A program made the translations under genes and the position numbers. From positions 6,138,001 through 6,202,000 of the forward strand of contig NC_053191.1 in the NCBI RefSeq assembly GCF_905163445.1: a stretch of 64,000 nucleotides of DNA. The letters are read 5' to 3'. This DNA is from Pararge aegeria. Its lineage: Eukaryota > Arthropoda > Insecta > Lepidoptera > Nymphalidae. Within the stretch, counting starts at the first letter, position 1, and the number at the start of each line of letters is the position of its first letter. Below, in pieces: positions 10,120-20,289 of this stretch. The notes below the pieces were generated by a model. That model was not told the DNA's origin and did no database searches. It saw only the letters and a list, made by a program, of their open reading frames with translations.

Positions 10120-10400
10120 GAAGGATTTTTTTTATGTTTATAGACGAACGCTTGACTGCAAACACACTTGATGGTAAGCAAAGATGCAGCCTAAGGTAGA
10201 GCGCGCTTGCCTAGAAGATGCCTATTCACTCTTGATTTGAAGGTACTCATATTGTAGGTACTGGAGAAAATGGAAGCTGGAAGGACATTCCAGATCCTAG
10301 CGGTGCGGATCAGAAGTACGCGTCCGCGGTATATCGACCACTGTGAAGAACTGTATTCTGTATTGCCACACGGCAACGATAAAGATACGCAACAGAATAA
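10120..10400 (-). pseudogene. LINE polymerase C-terminus remnant
   Basis: The minus frame encodes VLLIRTARIWNVLPASIF followed by TFKSRVNRHLLG. The 'R.WN.LP..IF...N...FKSRVN..L' pattern is the C-terminus of many non-LTR retrotransposon polymerases. Its 3' untranslated part reaches about 10130 ('gcaaacacacttgatgg' on the plus strand). 5'-truncated; not functional. Confidence 0.75.
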
Positions 10401-10433
10401 AAATTTTACTCCAATGAACTAAGCCGATCCTAA

Positions 10434-10808
10434 TTATGCGTAGAAATAGTTGGCAATATGGATAATGTTAGCACAGAGAAGCCATATCATTAAAGAAACG
10501 CTGGCAACAGTGAATATTATATCGTAGTAGTTTGTGGTTTTAAGTGCGACCTCAGTCCATCTGTCAACATCCATTGCTTTTAAACGTTGACACGCCGGAG
10601 GCACTGCGGAATGCTGTAGAAAACCAGCTATGTTTATAGTACATTTTTCACCGTCTATTGCATAATCAGGGATATTGCAACATTTATTGCTATTCCAGAC
10701 GCTATACCTCACATGTTTGTGAATATTCCCGGCAACCGGTAATAATAATTCCTGTTCTTCTAAGAACTTGCATATTAACCAAAAAAAATATTGAATGTTA
10801 AAATTCAA
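10434..10808 (-). CDS. tetraspanin-like C-terminal ORF (tentative)
   Basis: This is an intact 124-codon minus frame and the most protein-like in the window. Residues about 36-47 contain 'NSNKCCNIPDYA', resembling the CCG motif region of tetraspanin large loops (usually CCGI..Y), but Asn replaces Gly. Further Cys follow in 'EKCTI' and 'VPPACQ'. After a helix-like stretch comes a hydrophobic segment of about 24 residues from 'YYDIIFTVASVSLM', fitting a fourth membrane span, then a short tail and stop. No other spans are present, so this would be a last exon or a retrocopy. Possible acceptor AGs lie inside the N-terminal part ('ttaatatgcaag', minus strand), so the first roughly 15 residues may be intron. 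LINE sequence begins about 35 bp past the stop. Family assignment is inference. Confidence 0.4.
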   Translation of the reverse strand: MNFNIQYFFWLICKFLEEQELLLPVAGNIHKHVRYSVWNSNKCCNIPDYAIDGEKCTINIAGFLQHSAVPPACQRLKAMDVDRWTEVALKTTNYYDIIFTVASVSLMIWLLCANIIHIANYFYA

Positions 10809-10846
10809 AATTCGAAATAAATGAATTTTGAATTTTGAATTTTAAC
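10797..10846. repeat. 17-bp inverted repeat
   Basis: Arms 10797-10813 and 10830-10846 are perfect reverse complements ('gttaaaattcaaaattc'), with a 16-nt loop. The sequence is A/T-only apart from few G/C, so it may be chance or repeat-derived. It overlaps the start of the ORF at 10808. Confidence 0.7.
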
Positions 10847-10917
10847 CCACACTTTTTTGTTTATATTTAGGAGCTACTGCTAAATAAAAAAAATGAAATT
10901 GCTGCATCGTCCCATTC

Positions 10918-10975
10918 AAATCATCATCATCGTCCCATTAACGGCCCACAACAGGGTACGGGTCTCCTATTACAC
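10918..10975 (-). mobile_element. SINE-A 3'-tail scrap
   Basis: Shows 'tcatcatcatcgtcccatta', 'acggccca' and 'ggtacgggtctcc', matching the 3' end of minus-strand SINE-A copies such as 39930. Confidence 0.6.
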
Positions 10976-11137
10976 GATTCTTATGTAACACGATTAACAG
11001 AAAACTTAAAATATATCCGCAAAAAGTGCATGCATGCAAAGAAATATTAAATAAATTTCTAATAACATTAAAATATAATGAAGTGGAATCGTTATTAAAA
11101 CGCATAATTTAATATTAAGTACAATTATAGAGGTTAA

Positions 11138-11460
11138 AACACACACACACACACACACCCACACCCTCACGCATACTCACAAACACGCACGCGAACTACT
11201 TTGCACTTTAAATATATTGTAATGTAATTTTACTTTAATTTTCATTTTTTTGTTAACTTATCTTCTTCCGTTAACATGTCTATTATTTTTAATATCAACA
11301 CCAATATTTTTGTTTGTATACCTACCCTCGTTTTTATGTTTATTTCTTGTTATGGAAGAGCGGTGTCTTCTGACACAGGGGTAGTAATACTACCCTTAAA
11401 AGAAGGCTCCAGCCATTAGTGTTTAAAGTAATTTTATTTACCCAAATAAACTATTTTTTT
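11138..11460 (+). repeat. (AC)n microsatellite plus LINE-like 3' sequence
   Basis: About 11 AC units at 11138-11158 and an imperfect C/A-rich extension to 11190. Then AT-rich sequence with 'ggaagagcggtgtcttctga' and 'aggctccagccattagtg', and a 14-nt T-run near 11455. I read this as the untranslated 3' part of an unnamed retroelement; the link is weak. Confidence 0.5.
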
Positions 11461-11641
11461 TTTTTTTTATTCCAATGAGAAGGAATTAAGGTCCACCATT
11501 GACTGCTTTCAAGTTTCGCGAGCAGTAACTAATGGAAACTTAATATCTATATGGAGCTGTTAAGCTTTTTCAACAGTTTTTAATACTTAACGCAGTTCTC
11601 CATACGCAGCTGTATTATGAATTTAAATTTTTCTGCATAAT

Positions 11642-11882
11642 ATCATCATCATCATCACATCAACCTATTACTGGCCCACTTCAGGCCACGGGTTAGAGGT
11701 TAAGGCTGTTGTCCACTACGCTGGCCCAGTGCGAAATGGTGGACTCCGCACCCGCACGCACGAGAACATTATGTAGAACTCTCAGGCATGCAGGTTTCCT
11801 CACGATGTTCTCCTTTACCGTGACATTTTGATTACTTAAAACGTGCGTAAGGTGCTCGGACTCGAACTCGGCCCCCATATCT
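11642..11882 (-). mobile_element. SINE-A, near full length
   Basis: Minus-strand copy from an ATC-repeat tail ('tatcatcatcatcatcaca') through 'gagaacattatgtagaactc' to the decayed box B region ('ggactcgaactcggcccc'). Confidence 0.88.
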
Positions 11883-13344
11883 TTAAAATTGAGTGAAATA
11901 TTACAAACGTATTAAAGAGTAGTGAATCAATGAATGACTATCATATTACGAGTGAAAGAAAACCAAGTGTAACTTCTATTGATAAGTTTACATGGTATTT
12001 AATAAAAAAATAAAAGTCGGTAGAGTTCTCCAAACCTATCAAAACCTGTTAAGTTTTCACCAAACTCGTTTTATTACCCAAAATCGGAAGATTCGTGCAA
12101 AAAAAACACAAAATAGGTAATAAAAACTGAAGTACAGAATATTTCAAAAATTTTAGCCGATTTTTTTTAATACTTTTTACTATTTATCTCTTTAGTTTTA
12201 GGTTCTTTATATTGAAGAACGTCTATATTTTATGATGCATGCAGAGTTAGCCTGTACGTGGGGTAAACAATGTAAAATTCTGAATATTATACTTTTACGT
12301 TTATAATAATTTTAAGGCATTGTATGTAACGTTGGCTTCCTAAATGAATAAATAAATACTTTCATTGCGGTCCTGTATTGAAAGATCGTTTTTGAACAAT
12401 TACCTAATAATCGCTAGCTTCGATAATATAATTTGAAATGGACCCAATTGCATTATCACATTCAACTGAATCGAAATTTCACGGCTTTCAATTCAATCTT
12501 TCGGGCAATAAATAAAGATTCTGCGCTGATCTTCATGCCAATTAAAAAGAAAGACAAATTCCATATTAAAAACGTTATTACACGCGCTACGTACCTTAGG
12601 AAATTCAATTTTGATGAAATAAAGCACAATATTTTGCTAGACTTTAATCATCTCTCTTAAATATTATACGAAGCCATATTGCTGGTTTTAATAATGTAAA
12701 TAAATCTTGTAAATGAGACGGGTTTACCGGTCCTCTCATTACAATCTTAACTGTTCCAATTCATTACATTTCGACTGCTATTTATTCCTAAAACGACCGT
12801 TGTAAGTAATTGTGACCCTCACCTTATTTATGTGGGGGGAATTAGAATCATCTTCATTCAAAGTACCTTTGAAATACGCAATTGGCATCAGTCTTTTATG
12901 TAAATCCTTTTTATATTTTATCAATGTCTATCTATTATATAACATAAATGTTATGCAGGAGACATGATGTGTTTTCTAATCGTGATATTTCAATCAGAAC
13001 ATACCTGTAAGTTTCGTTTTGCAGACTGATCTGGAACAAAGAAATGATATTGTTTTGTTAAAGTTCATTTGAAATCGTTGCAGTAGGAGGTTTGTAATGG
13101 TGAAGTGTCCAGTTCTATTTTTGAATTTGGAAACCGTTTGCTGCGTTGCCTTGAGTAGTGGTAGAGCTTTTTGTAACAGAGCTCTTGCGGTGAAGTACTA
13201 CCAGAAGTACTTCTTCTGTGTCCAGGCTTAAGGGCGTGTTTATCATATCAGGGCGGCACTTTATAGGTGTTTTCCTTTCATGCACTGCAAAGTGTTGCTC
13301 CGTACTATGCAAAGGGCTTCAGAGGGCATGCCGCGTAGAGACTG
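11883..13344. other. unassigned DNA
   Basis: About 1.5 kb without a recognised repeat. A 75-codon plus frame (12433-12660) and a 65-codon minus frame (13115-13312) show no domain. It could be intronic or intergenic single-copy sequence. Confidence 0.4.
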
Positions 13345-13528
13345 ATTACGGATACATACATACATTCATACATTAACAGCCTACAAGCGTCCACTACTGA
13401 ACATAGGCCTTTCCAAGAGCGCGCCACCACACACGGTCCTCCGCCTTTCTCATCCAGCCGCTTCCAGCCACCTTTTTAAGGTCATCTGTCCAGCGGGCTG
13501 GCGGTCGATTAGGGATACGGGCTTAAAA
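13345..13528 (-). repeat. RTE/LINE 3' end
   Basis: A run of 'catacattcatacattaac' is followed by 'ccactactgaacataggcc', 'ccaccacacacggtcctcc' and 'ctggcggtcg'. Read on the minus strand this gives a hallmark of RTE-like LINE 3' ends (CCTATGTTCAGTAGTGG-type). Truncated. Confidence 0.7.
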
Positions 13529-13755
13529 CTACTGTACAGTGGCGTGCATACAGGGTATGCATTAGGCGGGCAGATGATATAAAATGAAAAAAAAACTCCA
13601 GTACGAGTTATAAAAACTCAAGGGTAGGCTTCTTATAATCGTTGTACAATGCTTTTTTACAACCCTTGAGTTTTTTACAACTCGGACTGGAGATTTTTTT
13701 CATCTGTGCAGTACATACCCTGTGAATACCCTGTATGCAGGCCACTGGTACTGTA
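13529..13755. mobile_element. hAT-like fold-back MITE, copy 2
   Basis: Element 13537-13747 with ends 'cagtggcgtgc' and 'gcaggccactg'. Flanking 8-mers ctactgta (13529-13536) and gtactgta (13748-13755) match at 7 of 8. The arms are largely complementary. Same family as 9426-9624 and 44456-44658. Confidence 0.88.
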
Positions 13756-13756
13756 C

Positions 13757-13830
13757 TGCACTGTATGCCCCAAACATGTTGGCCCGCTACCATATTATAA
13801 GACTGCTATATCAATCACCACCAATCACTG
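13757..13830 (+). mobile_element. SINE-C internal scrap
   Basis: 'ggcccgctaccatattataagactgc' with a following 'caatcacc' resembles the SINE-C segment 'gcccgctaccatcttag.ctgc'. Short and diverged. Confidence 0.5.
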
Positions 13831-14059
13831 GCCAATAAACCAACCATTGCAATCAATGGTATACCAGTAGTGAAATAAACAGAGATTTTCCATTAATTTA
13901 ACTATTTTATGTAGAAATATTCACTAACATTTACGCTATGATAATAATAATTATCAAACTGCTAACTAAATAATCACTTTAAACAGATTAAAGCTACACT
14001 ATCAACGAAACACTGATTGATTTTACCCCTAAATCGAAACTTGATTAAACAGCCTCGCA

Positions 14060-14127
14060 GTTCGTTACCTGATACCATAACTTATTTAGAAATTATTCTA
14101 AATAAGTTATGGTATCAGGTAACGAAC
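14060..14127. repeat. perfect 32-bp hairpin, 4-nt loop
   Basis: Arms 14060-14091 and 14096-14127 are perfect reverse complements ('gttcgttacctgataccata' at the outer end), with loop 'atta'. No other copy was seen in the window. Not associated with a recognised element. Confidence 0.95.
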
Positions 14128-14670
14128 AGGTCTTTGAGTATCAGACATTTAAAAAACATCTGACTTTAAATCGACTGTACATTATTCTACTAGTCAAGCC
14201 CTTTCATTTAATATTAAGGACTTTGTAAAAAAAAAATGGTAAAGTATATAGTAGTATTCCAATAATAAAGCCCTTTTATTAGATAACCAATATATTGAGT
14301 AAGTTGTGAAAAAATATGTAATGAAATGTGTTGTTACGTAAACTCCCGACTCATTCAACTTTAAAAAAAAAATCAACAAAATCGGTTCATCCGATCGTGA
14401 AAGGTGATATCACCGACGGACGCACACACACGTAAAACTTATAACAACCCATCGTTTTTGCGTTGGGGTTAATTACCTCATTTCGACTATATAGTCTCAA
14501 GCACAAGACCTGCACTTTTGGACATAAGTCTTTTTAAGGACTCCCACACACTACGGGTTTGTGCTGCTTGTATTTACCGACTTCCTGAATTTACATAATC
14601 TTAATAAGAGAGAGAGAGAGAAGAGAAGATATTATTTTAAAAATACCGTCATCATCGAAGCCTTTAACGG
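14128..14670. other. unassigned DNA with GA repeat
   Basis: Includes a (GA)n tract at about 14607-14627. A 61-codon minus frame at 14194-14379 is A/T-driven and not convincing. Confidence 0.4.
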
Positions 14671-14671
14671 G

Positions 14672-14785
14672 GGGGATGATAGTAGTGTGTACGTACAGAG
14701 GACGCGGCTGCCCATCGTACCAGTGGGAAAAGGAGTGGCGGTGACAATTGTATTCTTATCTGCCATCACCGCACGGCATAAAGAT
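14672..14785 (+). repeat. repeat J copy
   Basis: Shares 'ggaaaaggagtggcggtgac' and 'tgccatcaccgcacggc' with the related 54098-54270 ('gaagaggagaggtggttaca', 'ggcgtcatcccacggc'). Probably a LINE 3' region; class unresolved. Confidence 0.55.
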
Positions 14786-14819
14786 AGAGTTTAAAACTTT
14801 TATTGATACAATATTGGAT

Positions 14820-15050
14820 ATAAGCAGGCGTTACTTTCCGGAAATCCATGATATATTATGAAAATCAAGCTTAATTCCGAAAAAAGCAGGAGAATTTGTA
14901 TGGTAGAGGATACATTGCCCTTTACGCACGTTTCGCTACGAGGGTTCATTGCCGAAGATCGGTTTGGTGTGGAGTATAAGTATTGAAGAAAATAAAAATT
15001 ACACCATACAGGTTCCCCTGCTGTTCGCGGAATAAAGCAAATTGAGGTTT
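14820..15050. repeat. repeat D copy, inverted halves
   Basis: The left part has 'agcaggcgttactttccgg' and 'atgatatattatgaaaat'. The right part runs the opposite way: 'gaagatcggtttggtgtgg', then 'ccctgctgttcgcgg'. The left half resembles 30935-31030, and the right half is the complement of 31040-31085. The copy is therefore a head-to-head version of this repeat. Confidence 0.65.
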
Positions 15051-15630
15051 ATTTTTATAATGATACAATATTGTACAACACTAGGGCATTTACTTAATAG
15101 TTATAAATTATTTTATGCAATAACGGATACCTTCTATCAGGAAGTACCACAAAATCGCAAGATTTTAGCTTAGTTTTTGGTTCAACTATTTTAAATTAAT
15201 TTATTATATTTTGCATCATTTGAAAAAGAAAACTGTATCTTAGATAAATTATGTAAAATTGGTACTTGTAATGTTTTCACCACTATGAATTAAATAAATT
15301 TATTATTTATTGTTGGCGGTAGTACTTCCCCGGAAGAGCTCTGTCATAAAGAGTTCTAAAATCACCAAAAATCTCTTCTATCTATATAACTCAATAACAC
15401 TGATTAGCAAAATAAAAAAAAATTAAGGTTGCAAACTCTTATCTTAAGCGACGATGAGAAGGGTAATGTAAAATTGAGTTATATTATAGGTAATAAAATT
15501 TAGAAAACCCTTTTCTTGACAAGTCACAGTTAATTAGACTTGCTGTGTCCAATTCATGATACAACAGCAGACAGAAGACAAGACAAATATATTCAATGAT
15601 AAGAAAACTGGTTAAGTGAACTATATTTTT
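15051..15630. other. unassigned DNA with repeat E scrap
   Basis: 15312-15352 matches the 3' end of repeat E ('gtagtacttccccggaagag', 'ctctgtcata'). The rest is unassigned A/T-rich sequence. Confidence 0.5.
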
Positions 15631-15905
15631 GACGGCTGATTGGCGCAGTGGGCAGAAACACTGCTTTCTGAGTCCAAGGCTGTGGGTATGATTCCTACAA
15701 GTGTAAAATTCTTGTGTGTTAAACATTAATGTTTCATGAATGTTTTTCAGTGTCCGGGTGTATATCTGTTTATAATAAGTATTCATGTATATCATTAATA
15801 AATATTCATCAGTCTTCTTAGTACCCATAACACAAGCTATGGTTACTTTTAGGCTAGATGGTGATGTGTTTGCTGTCGTAGTTTATTTGTTTATTATATT
15901 TATTT
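15631..15905 (+). mobile_element. SINE-B, near full length
   Basis: Plus-strand copy with intact box A ('tggcgcagtggg') and a damaged box B ('gggtatgattcct'). The 3' part has 'cccataacacaagct' and a TTTATT-rich tail. Confidence 0.9.
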
Positions 15906-16249
15906 TAATATCATGTGCAAAGAGTAGTTGACTGATTCGAGTATATATGATATATAATGTTGTGGATGTTAATTTAAGGGCTTATTACTTTTTAAATTTT
16001 AACGAACACTTAGTGACCAAGTCTTTGACTGTAGATGTTTGAAGTAGTGAGATGTGGCAAATTAACGTAAAATGTAACGTGTCGTAAGGATTACTTGCTG
16101 ATTAATGCCAAGAAACCAATTACCTGAATGAGCGCCCTTTATAACGTGCTGGCCACGGAACGGCAAAGCATTTTCTGCTGACCTTGACGAATAGAAAATA
16201 CCTATTATGCCACTGGTAGCGGAATAAAAAAGCAAGTATGGAACCTTTT
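15906..16249. other. unassigned DNA
   Basis: No recognised feature. Confidence 0.35.
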
Positions 16250-16680
16250 GCTAGGTTGTGCCACAGATGACCAGCGTTATCCTGGCGCTTCCTTTTTTAC
16301 AGTTATAACTGACCGACTAAGCAGATGGCCCATCTTTTGGTATATAAACAGAGAGCAATATTGAGCAACATTTAACAGGACATGCAAGGAGCTCGTCCTA
16401 CAATATGCCACCCTGGGTCCATCGATTTGAAGTCGGTATTAAGGCTCATGTGCCACTGGCAAGCCACGCCCACGCCCTTCAGAGCGAAACACAGCAAAGC
16501 AACAATGCTGCTTAGCGACAGAAATGAACATGGTGGTAGTAATTCCCCGGAAGAGCTCCGCCATAAAAGACGTGACCGTGGCATGCCTTGGAAGTGTTAC
16601 TCTGTTTATAGGCTATGGTTTTCAGTTACCATCAAGTGGGCTATCTGCTTGGTCCGTCAATTATCTATCTATAAGTCAAT
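16250..16680 (+). repeat. repeat E copy, longest
   Basis: 16250-16300 has 'ctaggttgtgccacagatga', also found at 59080. From 16315 it follows the repeat E order: 'gcagatggcccatc', 'acatgcaaggagc', 'tgccac', 'ccacgcccttcaga', 'gcttagcgacagaaatgaac', 'tggtggtagtaattccccgg', 'aagagctccgcc'. Frames of 70-101 codons on both strands are incidental. Confidence 0.6.
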
Positions 16681-16742
16681 TATCTAAATAATATATCAAA
16701 GAGGATGTTTGTATATATGTCATCGATAAACTCAGAAACTAT

Positions 16743-17300
16743 TTGACCGATCATTATGAAAATTGGTATGCTTATGTATTTTTTCACGGAGAAGGTTTAT
16801 ATGCTATGCCCATTGATGTAACTCCCCACCAGGCGGCGCCGTCAAGTATCGACTTCCGCCCCGTTCAACCGATTGTCATAAAAATTGGTATGACCATGTA
16901 TTTTTCCACGGAGAAAATGAACATGCTATGTCCATTGATGTAACTCCCCACCAGGCGGCGCTGTCAAGTATCGACTTCCGCCCCGTTCAACCGATTGTCA
17001 TAAAAATTGGTATGACCATGTATTTTTCCACGGAGAAAACGAACATGCTATGTCCATTGATGTAACTCCCCACCAGGCGGCGCTGTCAAGTATCGACTTC
17101 CGCCCCGTTCAACCGATTGTCATAAAAATTGGTATGACCATGTATTTTTCCTCGGAGAAAACGAACATACTATGTCCATTGATGTAACTCCCCACCAGGC
17201 GGCGCTGTCAAGTATCGACTTCCGCCCCGTTCAACCGATTGTCATAAAAATTGGTATGACCATGTATTTTTCCACGGAGAATGTAAATATGATGTCCATG
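16743..17300 (+). repeat. 122-bp minisatellite, about 4.5 units
   Basis: The block 'ccccaccaggcggcgc' starts at 16824, 16946, 17068 and 17190, exactly 122 bp apart each time. The 'attggtatg' block occurs five times. Units 2 to 4 are almost identical; the first and last are more diverged, the usual pattern of unequal exchange. It lies inside the 5' region of a Helitron. Confidence 0.97.
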
Positions 17301-17583
17301 TTATTAAATATCACCATCATATAGCGCTTCAATGCATTAAGTTCTATAGCGATCAACTGATTCAAAATTTTATATGCGGCAATGAATGCAATAAAATGTT
17401 TTCTCATTAAATTCAATGAGTTATTTTACAACTTATATTAACGAAGAAAATAAAAGAAATAACTAACCTTCTTTTGTAAACAAAAAAATATAATTTATTT
17501 AAAAAGCAAATCAGCTAACTTCAAATATATCATTTGTTATTGAAAATAAAAATAAAGCAATAAAATAAAAAATAACTTATATA

Positions 17584-17876
17584 GTCGGAAAATATAAAGG
17601 AGAAGATGTTCTGATTCCACGTATTCCTATTATTCCTAGCGAATTACCATTCACATTTAAACGATTACAGTTTCCGATTCGCCTTGCTTTTGCGATGACG
17701 ATTAACAAAGCTCAAGGTTAGTCGCTACAAGTTACGGGATTAAATTTATCAAGTGCATGTTTTTACATGACCAGCTTTATGTTGCTTGCTCAAGATTAGG
17801 AAATCCAAAATTTTTGTACATTTATACGCCAAATAAGAAAACAAAAAATATTGTCTATCCGCTGGCCTTGAGATGA
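17584..17876 (+). pseudogene. Helitron helicase C-terminus remnant
   Basis: The frame reads [20 protein letters not shown] and then [16 protein letters not shown]. This is the PIF1-like helicase end region of Helitron RepHel proteins, with the conserved '[12 protein letters not shown]' motif. A TAG at 17719-17721 replaces the Gln of QGQSL. A frameshift near 17760 is followed by DQLYVACSRLGNPKFLYIY in a second frame and KTKNIVYPLALR, ending at TGA 17874-17876 where the family normally ends. The protein unwinds DNA during rolling-circle transposition; this copy cannot. Confidence 0.9.
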
Positions 17877-17880
17877 ATTG

Positions 17881-18736
17881 TTAATTATGAATAATAAATA
17901 AATAATCTATATATATATATATACATTTAAATAATTGAATAAAATTTAATTAATAGTTATTCGTAAGTAATAATTTCGATAAACAATACAAATTTAAGTA
18001 AGATTAATTATAAGTTACAGTGTAAATAGTTTTATAAAGTAATAATGACATAATAGGTTTTGAGTAAACAACTTCACACTTCTATTAAATATAGAGTATT
18101 AAACTGAAATAGATTTTTTTTATCAAAATGTTTTTGTCTTTATTATTTATAAATAAAAATAACATAAATTAAGCTGTCATTTCAAGCTGAGAAATTATTT
18201 TAATCGATTTTTAATTAAATATAGCTACAATTTTAATCTACATTTAATCATTTATTATTCACATTTCTTATTTACAATTATCGTTTTATTTCAATTCATT
18301 TTTTTTTTTAATATAAATTTAATTTTATCTTATATTTTTAGAAAGAAGTTTATTTTATGAAAAATCCCTAATTTTTTTTTTTTAATTAAATTTTATTTTT
18401 TTAAAACATTAATTACATCTAAACGCGAGTGATAATATCATTAATAATTACCATGTCCAAGCTATTGGTTGTACAGGATATTGCAATAGTTGTCTCTGTT
18501 TCGTCAACGTAATCTTAGAAAATATTTTTTTTTATTTCAAACGCACTTCATCGATTAAAAAACTAAAAGTTATCATTTTTGCTTTAGTACTCACCGATTA
18601 CTTGATTGGTAATTGTATATGACCAATTATTTTCACCAAACGCATTATCAGCATAACTGCACAAATTTTCGAAAGTATACCTAACCTACCCTTTTTGCGT
18701 AAAATATTTATTGAGCAGCTGATAACTTGTATATTA
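17881..18736. other. very AT-rich unassigned stretch
   Basis: Long A/T runs including (TA)n at about 17911-17932. It may contain the unrecognised 3' end of the Helitron to its left. No coding signal. Confidence 0.5.
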
Positions 18737-19170
18737 TCAAAATATATAAAAGGCAAAGGTCACTGACTGACTGACTGATTGACTGATCTATCAACACACA
18801 GCTCGAACCACTTGACGGATTGGGCTGAAATTTTGCACACAGATAGTTATTACAACGTAGGCGTCCGCTAGGAAAGGATTTTTTTTAATTCCATCAGGGT
18901 TAAATATGGGATGAAAGTAGTAAAAAATTCTTCATTTATCAATTTATTTTTCAAGCTACATCAATTAACCTTTGATTTTAGGTTTTCGATTTATAATAAA
19001 GAAATACGTATTTCATAGGGGATAAAAATGTATATGAAAGTTTCTGATTTTCTAAGTAATTTCCGTTCATATTTTTCTATAAGCAGCAAGACCTTTTTTT
19101 AACCCTTTGTAGTAAATTTAACAAATCAAAAATAAAACTTAACGTGAGCGAAGCCGCGGGCAAAAGCTAG
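18737..19170 (+). mobile_element. non-autonomous Helitron, complete
   Basis: Begins TC ('tcaaaatatataaaagg') after A and ends 'gccgcgggcaaaagctag' before T. This fits a Helitron insertion between A and T without target duplication. A CTGA/ACTG run lies near the 5' end (18763-18785). No protein is encoded. Confidence 0.9.
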
Positions 19171-19291
19171 TTTCTATATGAAAAAAGAGCTCTGTCACAA
19201 AAATCTCGACTTCTATACGCATTGAGTTATGAGCTCAATTAACGGAGGCTAGGTGACATTTTAGATGCATAGCTAATTTATATGCATACCT

Positions 19292-19552
19292 TATATACTA
19301 CGACAACGCACACATTGCCATCTAGCCTCAATGTAAGCGTAGCTTGTGTTATGGGTACTGAGATGACTGATGAATATTTTTATGAATAATATATATATAC
19401 TCGTACATATACAGTCATCAAATACATAAAAACACCCAGACACTGAAAAACATTAATGTTCATCACACAAACATTTTCCAGTTGTGGGAATCGTACCCAC
19501 GGCCTTGGACTCAGAAAGCAGGGTCGCTGCAAACTGCGCCAATCGGCCGTCG
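19292..19552 (-). mobile_element. SINE-B, near full length
   Basis: Minus-strand copy. Box B is 'gggtacgattccc' read on the minus strand, one mismatch. A short duplication of the 'atatatatac' segment near 19390 lengthens the middle. Confidence 0.9.
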
Positions 19553-20036
19553 AATATAATAATAATGTTGTATGGTATAGTTTTAAAACTCGTATATTAA
19601 GTACTCTACTGCACTATATATCCCAAACATGTTGGGGAAAATGCAAAATTAATTTTTGTACTGCGCAAAAATTATAAATCTCCATTGGCCAATACGTAAG
19701 ATGATAGTATAAACTTCAGACAATAATGTCTACCGTTTATAAAATTCCTCAAGTGATATTTGAATTGCCGGAGCTTAATCTACGCCATTTTGATTACCGG
19801 TTCCAGTTTCTCGACAGTTTAAATACTTATTACGGTGATGACCCTAATTTAAATAATGTCTTTTACGTCCTCTTTTATTATATTTTTATTTGCACATAAT
19901 TTTTTGAGACACGACCGACGCGAGTAGTAAAAAAATTATCGTATTTAAGAAAACATCCTAATTATAACATAAATTTGAAGAATAAATAATTTAAATTATT
20001 CATTAACTGAACACAATAATTATTATGTGTAGCAAT
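19553..20036. other. unassigned DNA
   Basis: No recognised feature; 'cccaaacatgttgg' at 19622 is also found at 13768, which may reflect a repeat too short to classify. Confidence 0.35.
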
Positions 20037-20225
20037 AACGAAACTGGAAAATGTCTGTGGGATGAACATGAATGTTTTGAAGAGTCTGGATGTTTACCTG
20101 TATATTATATGTTACATTCATAAAAATATTCATCAGCTTTCTTAGTATCCATAACACAAGCTACGCTTACATTGGGGCTAGATGGTGATGTCTGTATCGT
20201 CTTAATATATTTATTTTTTTATTTG
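20037..20225 (+). mobile_element. SINE-B, 5'-truncated
   Basis: Starts at 'aactggaaaatgtctgtg', directly after where box B should be, so it has no promoter head. The 3' part is well kept ('cataacacaagctacgctta'). Confidence 0.85.
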
Positions 20226-20289
20226 GTTTGATGTCGTAGGTACCAACGATGTGTTTTCTTGTGTGGGTGTGCGTTTACTATTCTAACAC

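Larger units (their letters stand above)
16696..17880 (+). mobile_element. decayed autonomous Helitron
   Basis: The 5' end is TC at 16696 ('tcaaagaggatgtttgtat'), with A before it as expected for a Helitron. Next come a 122-bp minisatellite (16743-17300) and, after a filler, the helicase C-terminus remnant (17584-17876). The Rep domain and most of the helicase are missing, so this is an internally deleted copy. The 3' end could not be fixed; A/T-rich sequence follows. Confidence 0.7.

Noticed and set aside
14060..14127. Hairpin as a bacterial-type transcription terminator
   Set aside because: The DNA is eukaryotic, the stem is AT-rich and no gene ends there.
16743..17300. Regular repeat array reminiscent of CRISPR
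   Set aside because: The repeats are 122-bp tandem units without spacers, in eukaryotic DNA and within a Helitron.
17584..17876. Host PIF1 helicase gene
   Set aside because: The motif set and the terminal residues fit Helitron RepHel, it carries a stop and a frameshift, and it follows a Helitron 5' end.
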